DNA of 64,000 bases from NCBI GenBank assembly GCA_025200525.1, contig CM045762.1, forward strand, positions 107,844,682 through 107,908,681. The letters run 5' to 3'. Numbering within the stretch: the stretch's first letter is position 1; every line of letters begins with the position of its first letter. A program made the translations under genes and the position numbers. Origin of the DNA: Camellia lanceoleosa. Taxonomy: Eukaryota; Streptophyta; Magnoliopsida; Ericales; Theaceae. Of this stretch, positions 22,616 to 35,511 are shown piece by piece. Under the pieces are notes generated by a model, which was not told the DNA's origin, searched no databases, and was given only the letters and a program-made list of their open reading frames with translations.

Positions 22616-23751
22616 TGTTGGAAAATGGCTTTTGAATAACCTTATTTTTTTTTTTTCTAACTTTGAGCATTAATTAAGGTGGGACCCAAGCGTTATTTTT
22701 AACAATTCTTATTAAGTTCATGTTTAATGTCGCGTAGTGAATAACATCATTTTCAGGTTCATGAATATGGCTTTAGGTGGATTCCCTACACATTTGTGAA
22801 ATGTGCTTGTCCCACATTGGAAACGCTTAAGGTTTTATAAGGATATTTAAACTATAGCTTTCCATACTTGGAATGGGCCGCAAGGGGTACCCAAATTTTG
22901 TGGAAGGGTGAGATTATGAGTAAAGTGGGCTAGACCCATTGGACCCAAAACAAAACACACGCGTGCGCCACCACCGTCTATTTGATCTGTCGAGCGAGCG
23001 GATTGGGCTGGGTTTGGTCGCGAGTGTAAGGTGTGAGGTCAGGTTAGGCTTGTCCAATCCAATACTTAATTTTTTGGGCCAAAAATATTTGTATTTTATT
23101 TATTTATTTTTGAATTTTAGTTTCAAAATTCAAAATAAATCTGTCTAGATTTTTCCTCCACTCAAACAGATTCATACCTGTTAAACTCCACCCAAACAGG
23201 TTCATACTTGTTGAATTCCAATCGAACAGATCTGTTTCTATTCCGAATAGGTTTCTACTTGTTAAAACCAAATTTGTTTCTGTCCCGAATAGGTTTCTAC
23301 CTATTAAAACCTTTTCTGAAAAGACACATGTTCTCCTATAAATAGCCTGCCATTCCAGCATTCAATCTATCCAATTTTTTCCTAAGTATTTTGTCTTTCT
23401 TCTTCCCTTTCCATCTTTTTATTTTCTGTATCCGTCTACCATTTAATTTTAGGAAGAAAAAGAGAGAGTCATATCAAAGTTTTGGTTCCCCAGACTTGAT
23501 TTTGTAATGCTGCAAATCAAGTATTAGTCATTGTGTCTTAGGAAGTAGACGCCATTATATCTCGAAGCACCAGAGCAAGGGCAAAATCTACTTTAAGGAT
23601 ATTGTGTCCAACATAAGCCTCAACTTAGAATTTCTGTAAGCAATTAATTCGGAATTTAATTTATTATTTTCTGGATTATTTAATTTTATTTTGTTGTTTA
23701 TTTTCTTTATACATTTAATTTACACACACAACCACTGAGGTGCTAATAACA
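22616..23751 (+). repeat. Copia-2 3' LTR
   Basis: Begins TGTTGGAAAATGGC directly after the polypurine tract and ends GGTGCTAATAACA. It carries the same TATAAATAG box (23,337-23,345) and U3 repeats as the 5' LTR, with many substitutions and small indels. Confidence 0.88.
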
Positions 23752-23756
23752 GAAAG

Positions 23757-24245
23757 TGCGTATGTGGTCATTAATAGTATTTAACGATCAACAAAATCTG
23801 GTTGCCATTTAGTTGCCAAAAGTCTGTCTGAGAAGGTTTTTGGCGACCAAAAATGAAGTTGGTCTCTCAAAGTTACCATTCACGGCCATATATTTTGGTT
23901 GCGAAAAGGATTTAAATTTGGTGAAGATTTCTCATTTGCGACAAAAAAACTGGTCGCGAAAATAAAGGTTTTTGGCGACCACAAATTAAGTTGGTCGCTG
24001 AAAGTTACCATTAGAGACCATATAGTTTGGTCGTGAAAATGATTTAAATTTGCTGAAGGTTGATCATTTGCGACAAAAAGATTAGTTGTAAAAAGATATA
24101 ATTGTGTAATGAAAATATGTGATCGTTGAAAGTCTATGTTTTAGCGACCACATCAGTGGTCGCCAATAGTTATTCCTAGAACCTTCTCAAAGGCCTACTG
24201 CGACTAAAATTTTATTGATCGCAAAAGAGCCTTTAGTTTCAAAAA
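23757..24245. repeat. CACTA left subterminal repeats
   Basis: Two diverged ~135-bp tandem units (about 23,836-23,970 and 23,971-24,105), each with TTTTTGGCGACCA, AGTTGGTC, AAAGTTACCAT, TTGGT(T/C)G(C/T)GAAAA, GATTTAAATTTG and CATTTGCGACAAAAA. Further GCGACCA words follow to 24,190. In this superfamily such motifs are binding sites for a transposon-encoded protein. Confidence 0.7.
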
Positions 24246-26220
24246 TAAATTTTTTAAATGTAATGCTAATTTTTTTAATACCTATAATACATTTGCAATT
24301 AATACATAATTCATATCCATCCAATCAATTTCAACAAACCAATCCATCAACAATCCAATCTAAAAACAAAAACCATCAATTATAAAGTCAAAATAGTAGT
24401 TAATCTATCTAATTACAACCACTGTCAACATGGACACATTACAAGTCCAAAATAACCATCCATCTTTTTAGTTTACAATGAATTCACCACATTAAAAACA
24501 TATTTAACAAAACCATCAAAGATTTCAAATGCATGTCATATTTGTCCGATGAAAAGTACATAAAAATTCCATGCATAAGCACAAGTTAGAATTAATGCAC
24601 CATCAAACTCAAGTCCATAAACAAGCATGACTACACCTCTAGCTACTTGCAATAAAAAAAAAAAAAATGAAGAAAGCGTTGTTAATAATAATATTTTTAC
24701 TTACATTTCTATTTTAATTTTGCAAAAATCTATGGATCTAACTCCACTCCCAAAACTAGCAATCATACATAGCCTTCTTGCCCATTCAAAAAAAAAAAAA
24801 AAAAAAAAAGAAAAGTAAACAACACAAAAGAAAATAAGGAATTAATCTAACTAGAGAATGCTTCATTGATGGTGGCAACTATCATCAAATTTTTTAAAAA
24901 CAATTATTAATTTTCATGATAGAAACATGTAGAAATATTCAAATGAGTCACAAGCAACTTAAAAAGGTAGAAGGCATCCTAATGTCAATTCTAATTGGAG
25001 TCCTAGGTTTTCTACCATTATAAATTTGGTTGTAATCCTCTTGACAATGTAGAAATTAACTCAACCTACTAATTACATTCCAATAAAATTAATCAACATT
25101 TGAAAAATATAGAACGAGTTAAGCTTGCAAAAGGCATTAAGTCCGGGTATATATGTATGTATGTAGTCTTTATGTGTGGGTATATATGTATGTATTCAGA
25201 TCTTTATTAGTCTTATGAGAATTGAATATACAAATAAATAAAGATATTTAAATAATATCAACTAGTTCAAATTTGGGTGGTCTGTCACCAATGTGACTAA
25301 AGAGACGATAAGAAATAACTGAAACTTATCTCTTTGTTGTGCAATAATGAATTGTCATGACATTTATGGTTTCTTTGTATCTGTTAAGGGGTGATTTAGA
25401 TTTGGTGACCCTCTAAAACATGTACAATTAATTTTCAAAACTCCTAAATCCAAATAATATCAACTAGCTCAAATAGTTTCTTTTTCTTTAAACAGAATAT
25501 ATTTTTTGAAGTAATTTATCAAATGAGTTTACAATTTGTTAACTGCATACAATAGTTAAGAAGAAAGCTATAAAAAGAGTGCCTAGGATGTTATTGGAAT
25601 TTAATACTCTACCTACTATTCTTCATATGTTGTGAGATAGAGAGAGCTAGGCCTCAATTATTTCAGGTATAACTAAACGTTGAAAATTCAAGAACATTAA
25701 GGGATCTATTAACCATTAGTGACAATATGTCAGCTTAAACTCAGTTGCTATAAGTGTGTGGCTTTGCATTTTTGTCTTAAACTTTTGAAACTAACAACCA
25801 AACACTAATTCATAGAAATCAATGACCTAAAAGACCAGTTCAAAAATGTCCAAAGAACCTTGAATACTTTGTGAGAGTAGGTATCAAGAAAAACAAGCCA
25901 CCTAAATAGTCCTAAAATCATTTTTTCCCTTGCCTTTCGCGTGTGCTTTTGACAAATGCCTATTGTACCTAGAATTAAATGATTAGAACATCATATGACC
26001 ATAATAGCTTGATTCCTAATATTTTGAAATGTTTCTCATCATTGTATGGGATTAGATTATGGGAAAAAAAATCTTTTAAATTAAAAGAATGAACAAATCT
26101 AGCTTATTTCTTTATCTTTTTGTATGCGTGCCTATCGGTGGGGAACCGTGAATTCAACCTCACCAATTCATGGAAAGCAATACAATGCAATTTAAATAGA
26201 TTAAAACCAGTTATTCTCTA
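24246..26220. other. CACTA interior, no recognisable gene
   Basis: AT-rich sequence with poly-A runs at 24,654-24,667 and 24,790-24,809 and small GTATATATGTATGTAT repeats near 25,150-25,190. The bulk of the transposase would be expected here, reading leftwards from 26,221. I see no frame supporting it, so it is deleted or decayed beyond recognition. Confidence 0.5.
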
Positions 26221-26499
26221 CTATATACTCAATTTAGTGCAATTTATAATTTCATGACCATCTAAAAAGAAGCCATCAAATGGATGGTCAACCCTTATAT
26301 GGAAGTGATATCCCTTTCGGATCACATGATATTCCACATCCTTAATGGTATGATGTTCAAAATTTAGGCAATCCATACACGGACAACGAATTCTATTATT
26401 TAGGCCAACATTTGTTATTGCAAATTGGAGAAATGACTTAACCCCTTCTCTGTACTCCAAACTCAATCTATTTCTAATTGACATCCAACTCTTGTCCAT
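26221..26499 (-). pseudogene. CACTA transposase (TNP2-type) N-terminal fragment
   Basis: A 92-aa frame starting MDKSWMSIRNRLSLEYREGV, followed by SFLQFA and I(R)CPCMDCLNFEHHTIKDVEYH and a G-Y-H-F stretch. This is the layout of the transposase-associated domain found at the N-terminus of plant En/Spm TNP2 proteins, with its conserved MD.SWM start and CPC..C cysteines. Full TNP2 proteins are many hundreds of residues, so this is only the first segment. It lies between the subterminal repeats of the CACTA element on the minus strand, which supports both calls. No promoter was identified. Confidence 0.8.
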
Positions 26500-27019
26500 A
26501 TTTGGTCACCTACAAAGTGAAGATTATGTTAGGTGAATAAACCAAGAACCAATTAACTAAATATGAATTAAATATGAATTTTATTCCTATTTTGGAGGCT
26601 AATTTTCTTATACGGAAAAAAATTTATTTATAGGCTAAAGGTAGGCATAAAATCTCATATTCCTTCCTATATTATTCAACTCTAATAGTTATTGATTCTA
26701 TTATGGATGTTTTGTTATTCAACAAACATAATATATTTTTAATGTAAAAAATAGAAAGATTGTTATAATAACAAGATGAAATAATCAAAGATCCCCCCAA
26801 ATTGCATGAAAGAAGTCACATAGACTTTTATTTTATCATGTTAGTCTTGTCCTTTTCTTTTCATGTGACTAAGTTATGATGAAAAAGAGATTATGCTTTG
26901 CAAATGAATGAAAGCTTTGACAAGCTATCTTAATTATTCATATTCCTGCTTATGTAAGAAATTTCAATCTTCATGATTCTCCACAGTTTGGTAAACATCT
27001 TATTCAATCTCTGGATCAT

Positions 27020-27023
<4 letters not shown>

Positions 27024-27050
<27 letters not shown>
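27024..27050. repeat. (CT)n microsatellite
   Basis: About 13 CT units in the CACTA interior. A further (CT)n(TA)n tract lies at about 27,286-27,318 and abuts the LINE 3' end. Confidence 0.85.
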
Positions 27051-27052
<2 letters not shown>

Positions 27053-27285
27053 GGAAGTTATCTCAACTTAATCTATTGATTCATTTACAGTTACGAAAGA
27101 TACCAAAGGTGTAGACCTACTTGCATCACTTTGTAGCATTTATCAGACCTTAGAAGATGATTTGAGGAAAGCAATGGAGAAGGACAATGATTTAATAGAA
27201 GATATTTTGAACAAAAAGATGTTTTGCATCAGAATGCAGAAGTGAAAATCTGGAGAATATTGACACAAGTTAAGTTGAAAGTTCT

Positions 27286-27318
<33 letters not shown>

Positions 27319-27617
27319 TTGATCAGCAAAAGGAAATAGAAACTTTATTGATGAAACTGTATACGTACATATGAGAAATACACCAATACAGAGGGAAACA
27401 TAGACACTAAGAAATCAACCCAGCCTTAAACTAACACCAACCTCAATGTTGGTGAGATACCAACAAAACAATAGCAAGCAAACCCAAACAATGATCCATA
27501 CTGATACATATTACCCCAACCACTAATCAACCAAAGCTTCAAGGTACTGAGAGTCGAACCTGCTGCAGATTATCAACCACATCATGAATAGAGTACTGCA
27601 ACGCACTAGTGTTAGCT

Positions 27618-28666
27618 TTAATCCACAAAGCAACTCTTCTCTAAGTATTGCTGCTTACCAGTAAAAATGCAATCATTCCCCAAATTCCAAATGGACCATA
27701 AAACAACAAATGGAATTACATTCCAAATTTTAGTTTCAAGCTTTCTCCATTTGAACCCTCTCCACCAATCCAACACACCTCTAACACTCTCAAGAGACAT
27801 CCATTGCAAATCCCACTAGGCCAGAATGTGTGTCTAGATCTTCCAAGTAAATGAGCACTGCACCAACACATGACAACCTATTTCTAAAGCACAGCCACAA
27901 AACACACACTCTGTCCTAACATCCTGGCTGAGGCACCCTACTCTTTGAAGGAAATCTCTTGACTTAATTCTACATTTCCAAGTGAGCCATCCAAAGAATT
28001 CCACTTTTGGTGGGGACACATTATTCCAAATCTACCTAGCAAACTCCAACCCATGAGTTCCATTGTTTCTGCTATACATTGAGTTCAAAGTAAACATACC
28101 CGAAGGTAAGGCCTTCCGAACCAAGGAGTCAGCTCCATCAGACAAAATTGGCTCATGTGTAGAAAGGTAGAACCTAAATCTTTCCACTTCATCTTCCTCC
28201 CAAGCCCTTACACTTCTTCTGAAGCTGAATTTCCACCCAACTAAGCTTCTTCTCCTGTCAATCATCTGTTTAAGATTGACCTCGTTGTCCACTGATAACT
28301 CATATAATATGGGAAACTAAACCTTCAAGTAGTTGTTAGATGCCCAATTATCCTTCCAAAAGCTAATCATCCTCCCATTCCCAACTTTAATGACAAAATT
28401 TTCCATAAAAAAGCTAAAAAAAAAATGGGACTACTATGTTCTAGACTAAGAATGTCACACTAGATTTTTAAGTACTGAGCACCATTCACCAAAAAAGGTC
28501 TCCATCTCCCACCAGAGCTGCAATACTTATTGGTCACAATATCTTTCCACAATGCTTGATCTTCACCACCATACCTCTACCACCATTTGGCTAGAAGACA
28601 CTCATTAACATCCTTCAACCTTTTAATCCATAACCCTCCACACCTTTTCATGTTGGTGACCTCTCC
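27618..28666 (-). pseudogene. LINE-1 ORF2 C-terminal zf-RVT region
   Basis: Frame 27,834-28,019 reads PPKVEFFGWLTWKCRIKSRD, FLQRVGCL, CVFCG and CHVLVQCSFTWKI: the zinc-binding zf-RVT domain (C..C...H...C). Frame 27,618-27,809 continues with the IPFVVLWSIWNLGNDCIF motif typical of the ORF2 end in plant LINEs. The neighbouring frame 28,032-28,292 contains the region linking the reverse transcriptase to it. Several stops separate the pieces. Confidence 0.8.
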
Positions 28667-30056
28667 TCACTTCACCATATGAAGCTTCTTTTTGAGTTCT
28701 AAGCCTCTCCACAAAAACCTAGCTTGGATTTTATGAAGCAATTTAGCTACACATACAGGTACTTTAAATAAAGATAAGTAATACATTGGTAATGAGGATA
28801 ATACTGCTTTGGTCAGTGCTAACCTTCCCCCCCCCCAAAAAAAAAAAAAAAAAAAAAACAACTTCCTTTTCCAAGAAGCTAACTTAGACTTGAATTTATT
28901 GATCACAGGCAACCATGTTTTCCTTTTCTTTGGGCTGGCATTAAGTGGCAGCCTAAGATACAAGAAAGGTAGCTTTTGGCTCTGACAGTTCAGTTTCTCA
29001 GTAAAACCAGCCACCACCTCCTCATGTACTCCCATCCCACAAACACTACTCTTGTGAAAGTTAATCCGTAATCTAGAAAGAATTTCAACGCATCTCAGAA
29101 TTCGCTTAACATTCAACAATTCTTGCCCATCAACCTCACAGAACACAATTGTATCATCTGCGAATTGCAAATGAGTAACATTAATCTCCCTAGTGCCTAT
29201 AACAACACCTTTGATTATTCCCAATTCTTTCGCCCTTTGAAATAACATATTTAGCCCTTCAATCACTATGTTAAAAAGGAATGGTGACAGTGGATCTCCT
29301 TGTCTGAGTCCTTTTTCTAGACGGAATTCAATTGTGGGTGAGCCATTCATAAGGAATGAAACTTTAGATGATTGCAAACACTCCTTTATCCATCTAATCT
29401 ACTTGCTCTAAAAACCAAAACTTGACAGCATGTCCAAAAGACACACCCAATTTATAGTATCGTAAGCTTTTTCAAAATCTAGTTTCAGGATCAGCCCCTT
29501 TTGTTTTTTCGATTTCCACCAACCCACAATTTCATTAGATATTAACACCCCATCCAAAATGTTCCTTCCACCAATGAAAGCATATTGAGATTCCCTTACC
29601 TTTTTGAGTCATGCTACTAGGACCTTAGAGAGAATCGTGTATATAGAACCAATAAGGCTGATTGGTCTGTAATCTGAAATACTCGCCAGACAATCTTTCT
29701 TAGGAACTAGCATTAGGAAAGAACTATTTATGCCTTTGGCCAGACATCCATTATCATAAAATTCCTTGAAAAACTATAAAAATTTCTTTCTTAAACACCT
29801 TCCAGCACTTCTGAAAGCAAGACAAGTTAAACCCATTCGGACCTGGTGCCTTATTACCATCACTTTCCTTTACTGCCCTCCATATTTCCTCCTCAGAGAA
29901 TGGTGCAACTAGCCCAGCAGAATCCTTATCATGCCCGATGGTTCTGAAGAGACCTTTAAGCTTGGGTCTTGACTTCCACTCTTCTGAGAATCTACTTTTG
30001 AAGTGGTTACACACCTCCTGCTTGACCCTTTTTGGATTATCATGCAACACCCTCAT
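28667..30056 (-). pseudogene. LINE-1 ORF2 reverse transcriptase
   Basis: A non-LTR reverse transcriptase. N-terminal part: GNKAPGPNGFNLSCFQKCW (29,754-30,056). Broken middle part about 29,380-29,753, with recognisable DFRPISLIGS- and FEKAYD-type remnants on the minus strand. C-terminal frame 28,667-29,377: KGLRQGDPLSPFLFNIVIEG, then the active site HLQFADDTIVFC with both aspartates, and a thumb region. The frame is interrupted by a run of phenylalanines (KLFFFFFFFWGGGRLALTKA) encoded by a ~20-base homopolymer next to a C run, inserted between the usual KRKLLS and GGRLTL elements. Confidence 0.85.
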
Positions 30057-30570
30057 CCACCTTGATTGAATTCAGCAAGTTTTTGCTCAATGATATAAAA
30101 GAATCTTGTGTGTTTTGTCCCCTTGTAGACTCCAATTCAATCTAGACTTCTACCTCCACAACCATTCCTCTCTCATAGTTAATGACCATACTTCTTTTCT
30201 AACCTCCCTCATTCTTTTAATTTCCTCCTCCTGAAGACTTCTAGACTCAGCCACTAAATCAATGGCATGAAGCTTTTCCTATGCTACCTTCAATGCATAG
30301 GTCACATTTCTAAAAACCTCTACATTCCATTTTTTCAAATTTGATCAAAGCACCTTGAGTTTGTTTATTATAACAAAACCTGCCCAACCTGAGAATGTAG
30401 ACTCCTCCCAAGATTTCTTCACAAAACTTCCAAATTTAGGATGAAGGGTCTAAGCAATTAAGAAACGAAACAGCCTTGGACCCCAATCCCTCCCATCTTC
30501 TAGCAATATCAGTGGGCAATCGTAAGACACTTCTCTCCACGCCCCATAGTTTTAACTTAACCTTTGTTAT

Positions 30571-31203
30571 CTACTCAATTGACATGAGTACTCTATCAAT
30601 CATGCTCCACCTTTCATCTTCATTAGCATTACACCATGTGAATCGTCTCCCAATCATGAGTAGATCAATGAGCGCTAAATTTTCTATGAATTGATTAAAC
30701 TCCTTCATCCCTTTGTCACTTCTAGAACACCCTCTTCTTTCTCCAAGATTTTTGATCTCATTGAAATCACTAGCTAAACACCAGGGATCGCTAAACAAAG
30801 GTTTCAGCCTTTGTAACACACTCTAGAATTTCCCCCTCTCGTTCACTTCATTTGGTGCATGGATATTGACAAGTACACAATTAAAATCTGGCATAAGTGT
30901 ACCTGAGAATATAATACAATGCCTTGTGCTACAACACTAACAAAAATGGAACACAGACAACTTCCAAATGCACAGCAGACCCCATGTCCTTTCTTCAAAA
31001 TCAACATCCATATATTCCATGTCCTCATCTGGCCATAATGAATGTATGAACAATGGTGAAACATTAGACTTATTTGTTTCTTGGAAACAAACAAAATCAA
31101 TTTTCTTGTCTTTAATTATACCCTTTACCTTCCTCCTCTTTTTAGCCTTACCCAAGCCCCTTACATTCCATGATAACAACTTCATTGCAACATATAACAT
31201 CAC
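30571..31203 (-). pseudogene. LINE-1 ORF2 endonuclease
   Basis: AP-type (EEP) endonuclease that nicks target DNA. The first frame has MKLLSWNVRGLGKAKKRRK and DFVCFQETNK, giving the catalytic N and E. The second frame (30,571-30,819) has ASDFNEIKNLGERRGCS, where family members read GGDFN, then GRRFTWCN and SMIDRVLMS. A frame break between 30,820 and 30,940 separates the halves. It sits directly upstream of the reverse transcriptase in the same element. Confidence 0.82.
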
Positions 31204-31293
31204 ACCTTAATCCACCTAGTACAGGAAAATCAACTTTGCCCAAAACCTACCAATTGTGCTTCTGTAACCCTAGGCGTTGCCCTTTCTTTGTCT

Positions 31294-33286
31294 TTAGCTT
31301 CCATTAATTGTAATTTTTATAGCTACCTCATCTTCTTTCCCGTCAAAGTAGATGCCTAGATCTTTGCCCATTCGAATTGTTGCTTCTGCCTCTTCTTGCG
31401 AGACCTTGTCAACACTAGAATTTCCGCCATTTTGGCCCAATCTTATTGTCGACCCAAATTTGTCTTTGCTTATACTTCCTCTGTGTGGCACGGATCTCGT
31501 TATCAGCCTAGATTTTTCCTTGAATACCGTACCTCTACTCCAGCTTTCTATACCTGCTACTCTGCCCAACATTTCCTTTCTACCACTACTACCTTTCCTC
31601 TGTTTGTCCACTGAATTTCTACTAACAGCTGTAGCCCCATTCTTTCTCACCAACTTCTTCATCTGTTTCACCTCACCCATTTTCGTACTTGTGTTTCTTT
31701 GAACAAAAGTGGATTTAATTAGTGGTGATAATGAATCATTCCCCTGGGCCTGTGACACCATATTAGCCAAGCCCACACCACTTGAGTTATTTCCACTAAT
31801 AATAGGCCCATTTGGTACCCCATTATAGTGGGCTTCACCCAATTTAACTTCCAAAGATATTCCACCTTTATCTAGCCCACCAGCACTCGCACTTCTTATG
31901 TCTCCGTTGATAGCTCCATTTCCTTCCTCATTCCCACTTACTTCATTAATACGTTGGTCGACATTCAAATTCTTAGAAATCATTCCCACTCTTGCTTTGA
32001 TTACCACTTGTCTTCCCAAACCCACGTCCATCGTCTTTTCCATTACCGAGGTAGAGCAAATGTTAGGAATGAACTCCTCCACCTTAGGTACACTGTTTGC
32101 TATCTCACCCGTGTAATCCTGCCACATCAACGCAGATGTCCAACTCATTTGGACTTAGTCTTCCACCTTAGTATCCTCCTTACCTGAGAACTTTCCATGG
32201 CCAGCAGCATGGCTTACCACCCCGGTTGCACTGTAGAGATCATCTATCTTTAGAGATGACTCATACTTACGTGATTCAACCGTTATTTTAGTCACCATTA
32301 CTTGCTCATTGCACACTCTAACCCGCTGCAACTTATCTCTACACCTAATCTAGATTACTGTATTGATGGAATACATTGCTGTTGTTACTATTTTGATCGT
32401 CCTGCAGCTAAAAGACACCTGATTTGATGTATCCTCATCTATTCAAATTAATTCTCCTCATAACTGTCCAAGTTTTATGAACGTATCATTGCTCTATAGA
32501 TTAAGGGGTACCTCATAACACCTAAGCCACACAACTCATTCCTGGGCCAAGTGTACCCCCTTTCTCTGCTCTATGATTGACTCCACACCATTCTTTTAGA
32601 CATTCATCCAAGAGGACCATCTGGGACTTCATATCCTCCGCCGATGAGAACGACACTATTGCCATCATTCCCTCTCATTTTCTTACCACAATGTCCTTAG
32701 ACCCGATTTGAAGGACATTATCATGGAAATCTGAGAAAGCATAATAGCTTTTCAATTGGACAATGGCACTATCATATAGCCATCTATTTCCTAATTCCAC
32801 CCCCATTATGACATGTCTTTCATTTCCTTATATGCGTCCTTGTAGTAGTACATCTACATAGGATTGATGAACCATCTTATCCTTATCTATCCCGCCCTCA
32901 TTTCTCTTTACGTACCCTTTCGGTTTGCCTCTTAGATCAACCACCTTACTAATTGTCCCTTTTTCCTTCATAGTACTTCTTCCCTTCTCAAACTCTGCTA
33001 TCTTCACGTGGAGTTCTTTATCATCACACCATACACCATTAGTTTTTTGGATTGCTACCTTGGTTGCCACTGGACATCCATATCTAACAAACCCAAACCT
33101 TGATCTTGTGGACTTCCTAGTCTTGCTTAGGATGAAGACATCTTTAACTACCTCAAACTTTGAAAATAAGGAGAACAAACTTTTTGGATTCATTGACCAT
33201 GGGAGGTTATCTACAAAAACCGTAATGACACCCAATCTATTCTCATGAATGCCATCCATCTGATCTTTTCTTTTGTTCCCATACAA
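31294..33286 (-). pseudogene. LINE-1 ORF1 (RRM RNA-binding protein)
   Basis: The N-terminal frame (32,828-33,286) carries an RRM: RNP2-like VFVDNLPW and RNP1-like RSRFGFVRY, followed by a Lys-rich region. A second frame (31,294-32,148) carries a hydrophilic Gly/Ser/Lys-rich linker. The segment between them (about 32,150-32,827) has broken frames. ORF1 proteins of plant L1 elements bind element RNA. The start at 33,286 is the first Met before the RRM. Confidence 0.75.
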
Positions 33287-33404
33287 AATTGGCTACCATC
33301 CTCCTGCTCGTCCTGCTCTTGCCATAAACGTTTTTATCTTGATTGCCAAGAGATAAATAATCTTTACTTCAATAAATCAAATTCCTTTCGATACTGTTAT
33401 TAAT

Positions 33405-34059
33405 AGATCTATATATATATTTATATTTTTTATACGGATATGTTTTACTAGTTAAATCAATCATGCTTCTAGTTCATGTTTTCTTAGTAAAAATTTGTAT
33501 TTCCTAGTGCAGATGGTTTGATTTATTTTGAAGATCTATTGGTGGACACATCATTGTCATCTATTTTAAATATTCTAGAAAAGTTTTATGCTGATGCAAC
33601 TTGTAACAAGGGTGAACTGGATAAGAGAGTGTTTTGTAATGTTTGGTTTATTGGAATGAGATGGAATAAAATGCTCATTCCATTATGCAGCCTAACTAAA
33701 AAAAATTGTAAAATTCAATATTTTTCCTACATTTTAACTTAATTTTCTTGGCAAACAAACAAAGGCATTGTAATGCCTGCTAACAAAATAATGATTTTTA
33801 GAGCAGTTCACATTAATTCATGACTATAATAATTTAATAACTAAACAAACAAAACAATTGACTATCTTCTAGTGTAAACCCTGAGAAAAATTTACAAAAT
33901 CTTATAGAAGAAACATATAGCATCAAATTTAACCCTCTAACTCTTCTAACCAATATATAGATAGATCCAATTTCTAGAATTTAAAACATACACACACAAA
34001 TAAATAAACATACATACATGATTCAGTTACATATATGTATATACCATATGTGTGTGTGT

Positions 34060-34110
<51 letters not shown>

Positions 34111-35162
34111 CATCCAAATTTTGATACCTAATGCTATATGTTAATCCTTCTTATTTGAAATGGAACAAGATAGCATGATCTATATGTCGACAACACTAAA
34201 TAAATTTGAGAAATGCTAGTGACAGCCCTACGTGTGTGCTTGTAAAAAGTGTATAAAAATGAGTGAAAAACGGATTTTAAAAAATTTAAAATATATATTT
34301 GAGAATATTTGAAAAGTGTATTGAATTGTAATTTTTTGTCTCTCTCCACTTCTAATTTTTTTTGGGTAATTACTCCACTTCTAAATCAGAAGCATATGAC
34401 TTTAATTAGATCGACCCATCTAAGTTTGTACTAGATACATTCTAGCTCAATGCTACTGTAGCTTCTAATGTAAAATTATGTACAAACTAACAAATTTTGA
34501 AATCTAAAACATGACATGCTTCAATAATATGATGTGCCACATCAAGTCATTAAAAAAATTTTAAAAAAAAAAGATTTATTGGTTTGTATAACATTACTCT
34601 TTCTTATTTTAAACTACAACATTACAAGAGGTAAGATTCCACTCACGGCAGCCAAAGCCAACTGGAATTTAGAATAAGAAAAATAGTAAATGAACAAATT
34701 ATAGCAAAATATGCTCAACACTAAGTATTAATTAAAGGTGGTATCCAACAAAACGAATTTGAAATTCTTATATGATGAATGGCCCAGTAACAAAATTTTA
34801 AAGAAAATGAACATGAATATCAATTTTAGAACATGAGAAAACATGAATATCTCAAAAACCCACTACAAAAATGCTAAAATTACAAAAAAATTCTACTAGA
34901 ATGTCAAACACAATATATGGACCCACATGAATCCAATATTTGATAGAATATTTGATAGTAATTCATTTGCTCCTAGCATTACTCAACCCAAAAACCCCAG
35001 AAAAATATCAAGGCCAATTCTAGACGTTGAGTGCCTTTCCCATTGAGAAAGAAAGGAATGCATCAAGACAAGTGTAATTGCAAATTATAAAAGGGGAACC
35101 TAGCCGAAGAAATATAGAAAGACAAACAATGGTGCTCACATAAAGTCACAAGATCAAACTAC
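33405..35162. other. CACTA interior with microsatellites, no gene seen
   Basis: AT-rich sequence. A TATATATATTTATATTT stretch starts near 33,408, and a long (TG)n tract with few interruptions lies at 34,046-34,108. A palindrome-like GGAATGAGATGGAATAAAATG...CATTCCATT occurs near 33,650-33,690. Short frames have no recognisable domains. Confidence 0.5.
34046..34108. repeat. (TG)n microsatellite
   Basis: About 30 TG units with one TATG interruption. Confidence 0.9.
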
Positions 35163-35196
35163 ATATATATATATATATATACGTGAACAGAGAGAG

Positions 35197-35260
<64 letters not shown>

Positions 35261-35463
35261 ACTTGGTAAGTAGAATGGTGGAGCCAAAGATGAAGAGGCA
35301 GCAAAATAGACGACGAATTGAACGGAGATGGTGGCTAGGGTTTCGATGAATCGATTGGAAGTGTAGAGATTGTGGAGATATAGGATAACAACCAATCTGA
35401 CTATGGGGAGTTGAATGAGGGCAACGATGAAAAATGAAGCTCAATTGATTATATATATACACG

Positions 35464-35511
<48 letters not shown>

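Larger units (their letters stand above)
16658..23751 (+). mobile_element. Ty1/copia retrotransposon nested in CACTA (Copia-2)
   Basis: Bounded by LTRs 16,658-17,802 and 22,616-23,751 with a 5-bp target duplication GAAAG (16,653-16,657 and 23,752-23,756). The plus strand carries gag, zinc knuckle, integrase, reverse transcriptase and RNase H in copia order, all decayed by stops and frameshifts. The standard tRNA-Met primer-binding site is not visible after the 5' LTR (sequence ATCTTAAAGTAG instead). A polypurine tract GTGGGGGA precedes the 3' LTR. LTRs differ at many positions, so this is an old insertion. It splits the left subterminal repeats of the CACTA element. The RNase H type suggests the Tork lineage (inference). 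Confidence 0.9.
27311..33404 (-). mobile_element. Near full-length L1-type LINE nested in CACTA (LINE-1)
   Basis: The minus strand reads ORF1 (RRM protein), then ORF2 with endonuclease, reverse transcriptase and the C-terminal zf-RVT region, the order of plant L1 elements. The 3' end on the minus strand reads CAATAAAGTTTC...CTTTTGCTGATCAAA followed by a TA repeat instead of poly-A. The 5' boundary is approximate: TCTATATATATAT appears on both sides (about 27,300 and 33,407) and could be a degenerate target duplication. All frames contain stops or frameshifts, so it is inactive. It interrupts the CACTA element between the transposase fragment and the right end. Confidence 0.8.

Noticed and set aside
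31352..32187. Overlapping plus-strand frames across LINE-1 ORF1
   Set aside because: They are shadows of the minus-strand ORF1 linker and have no family similarity.
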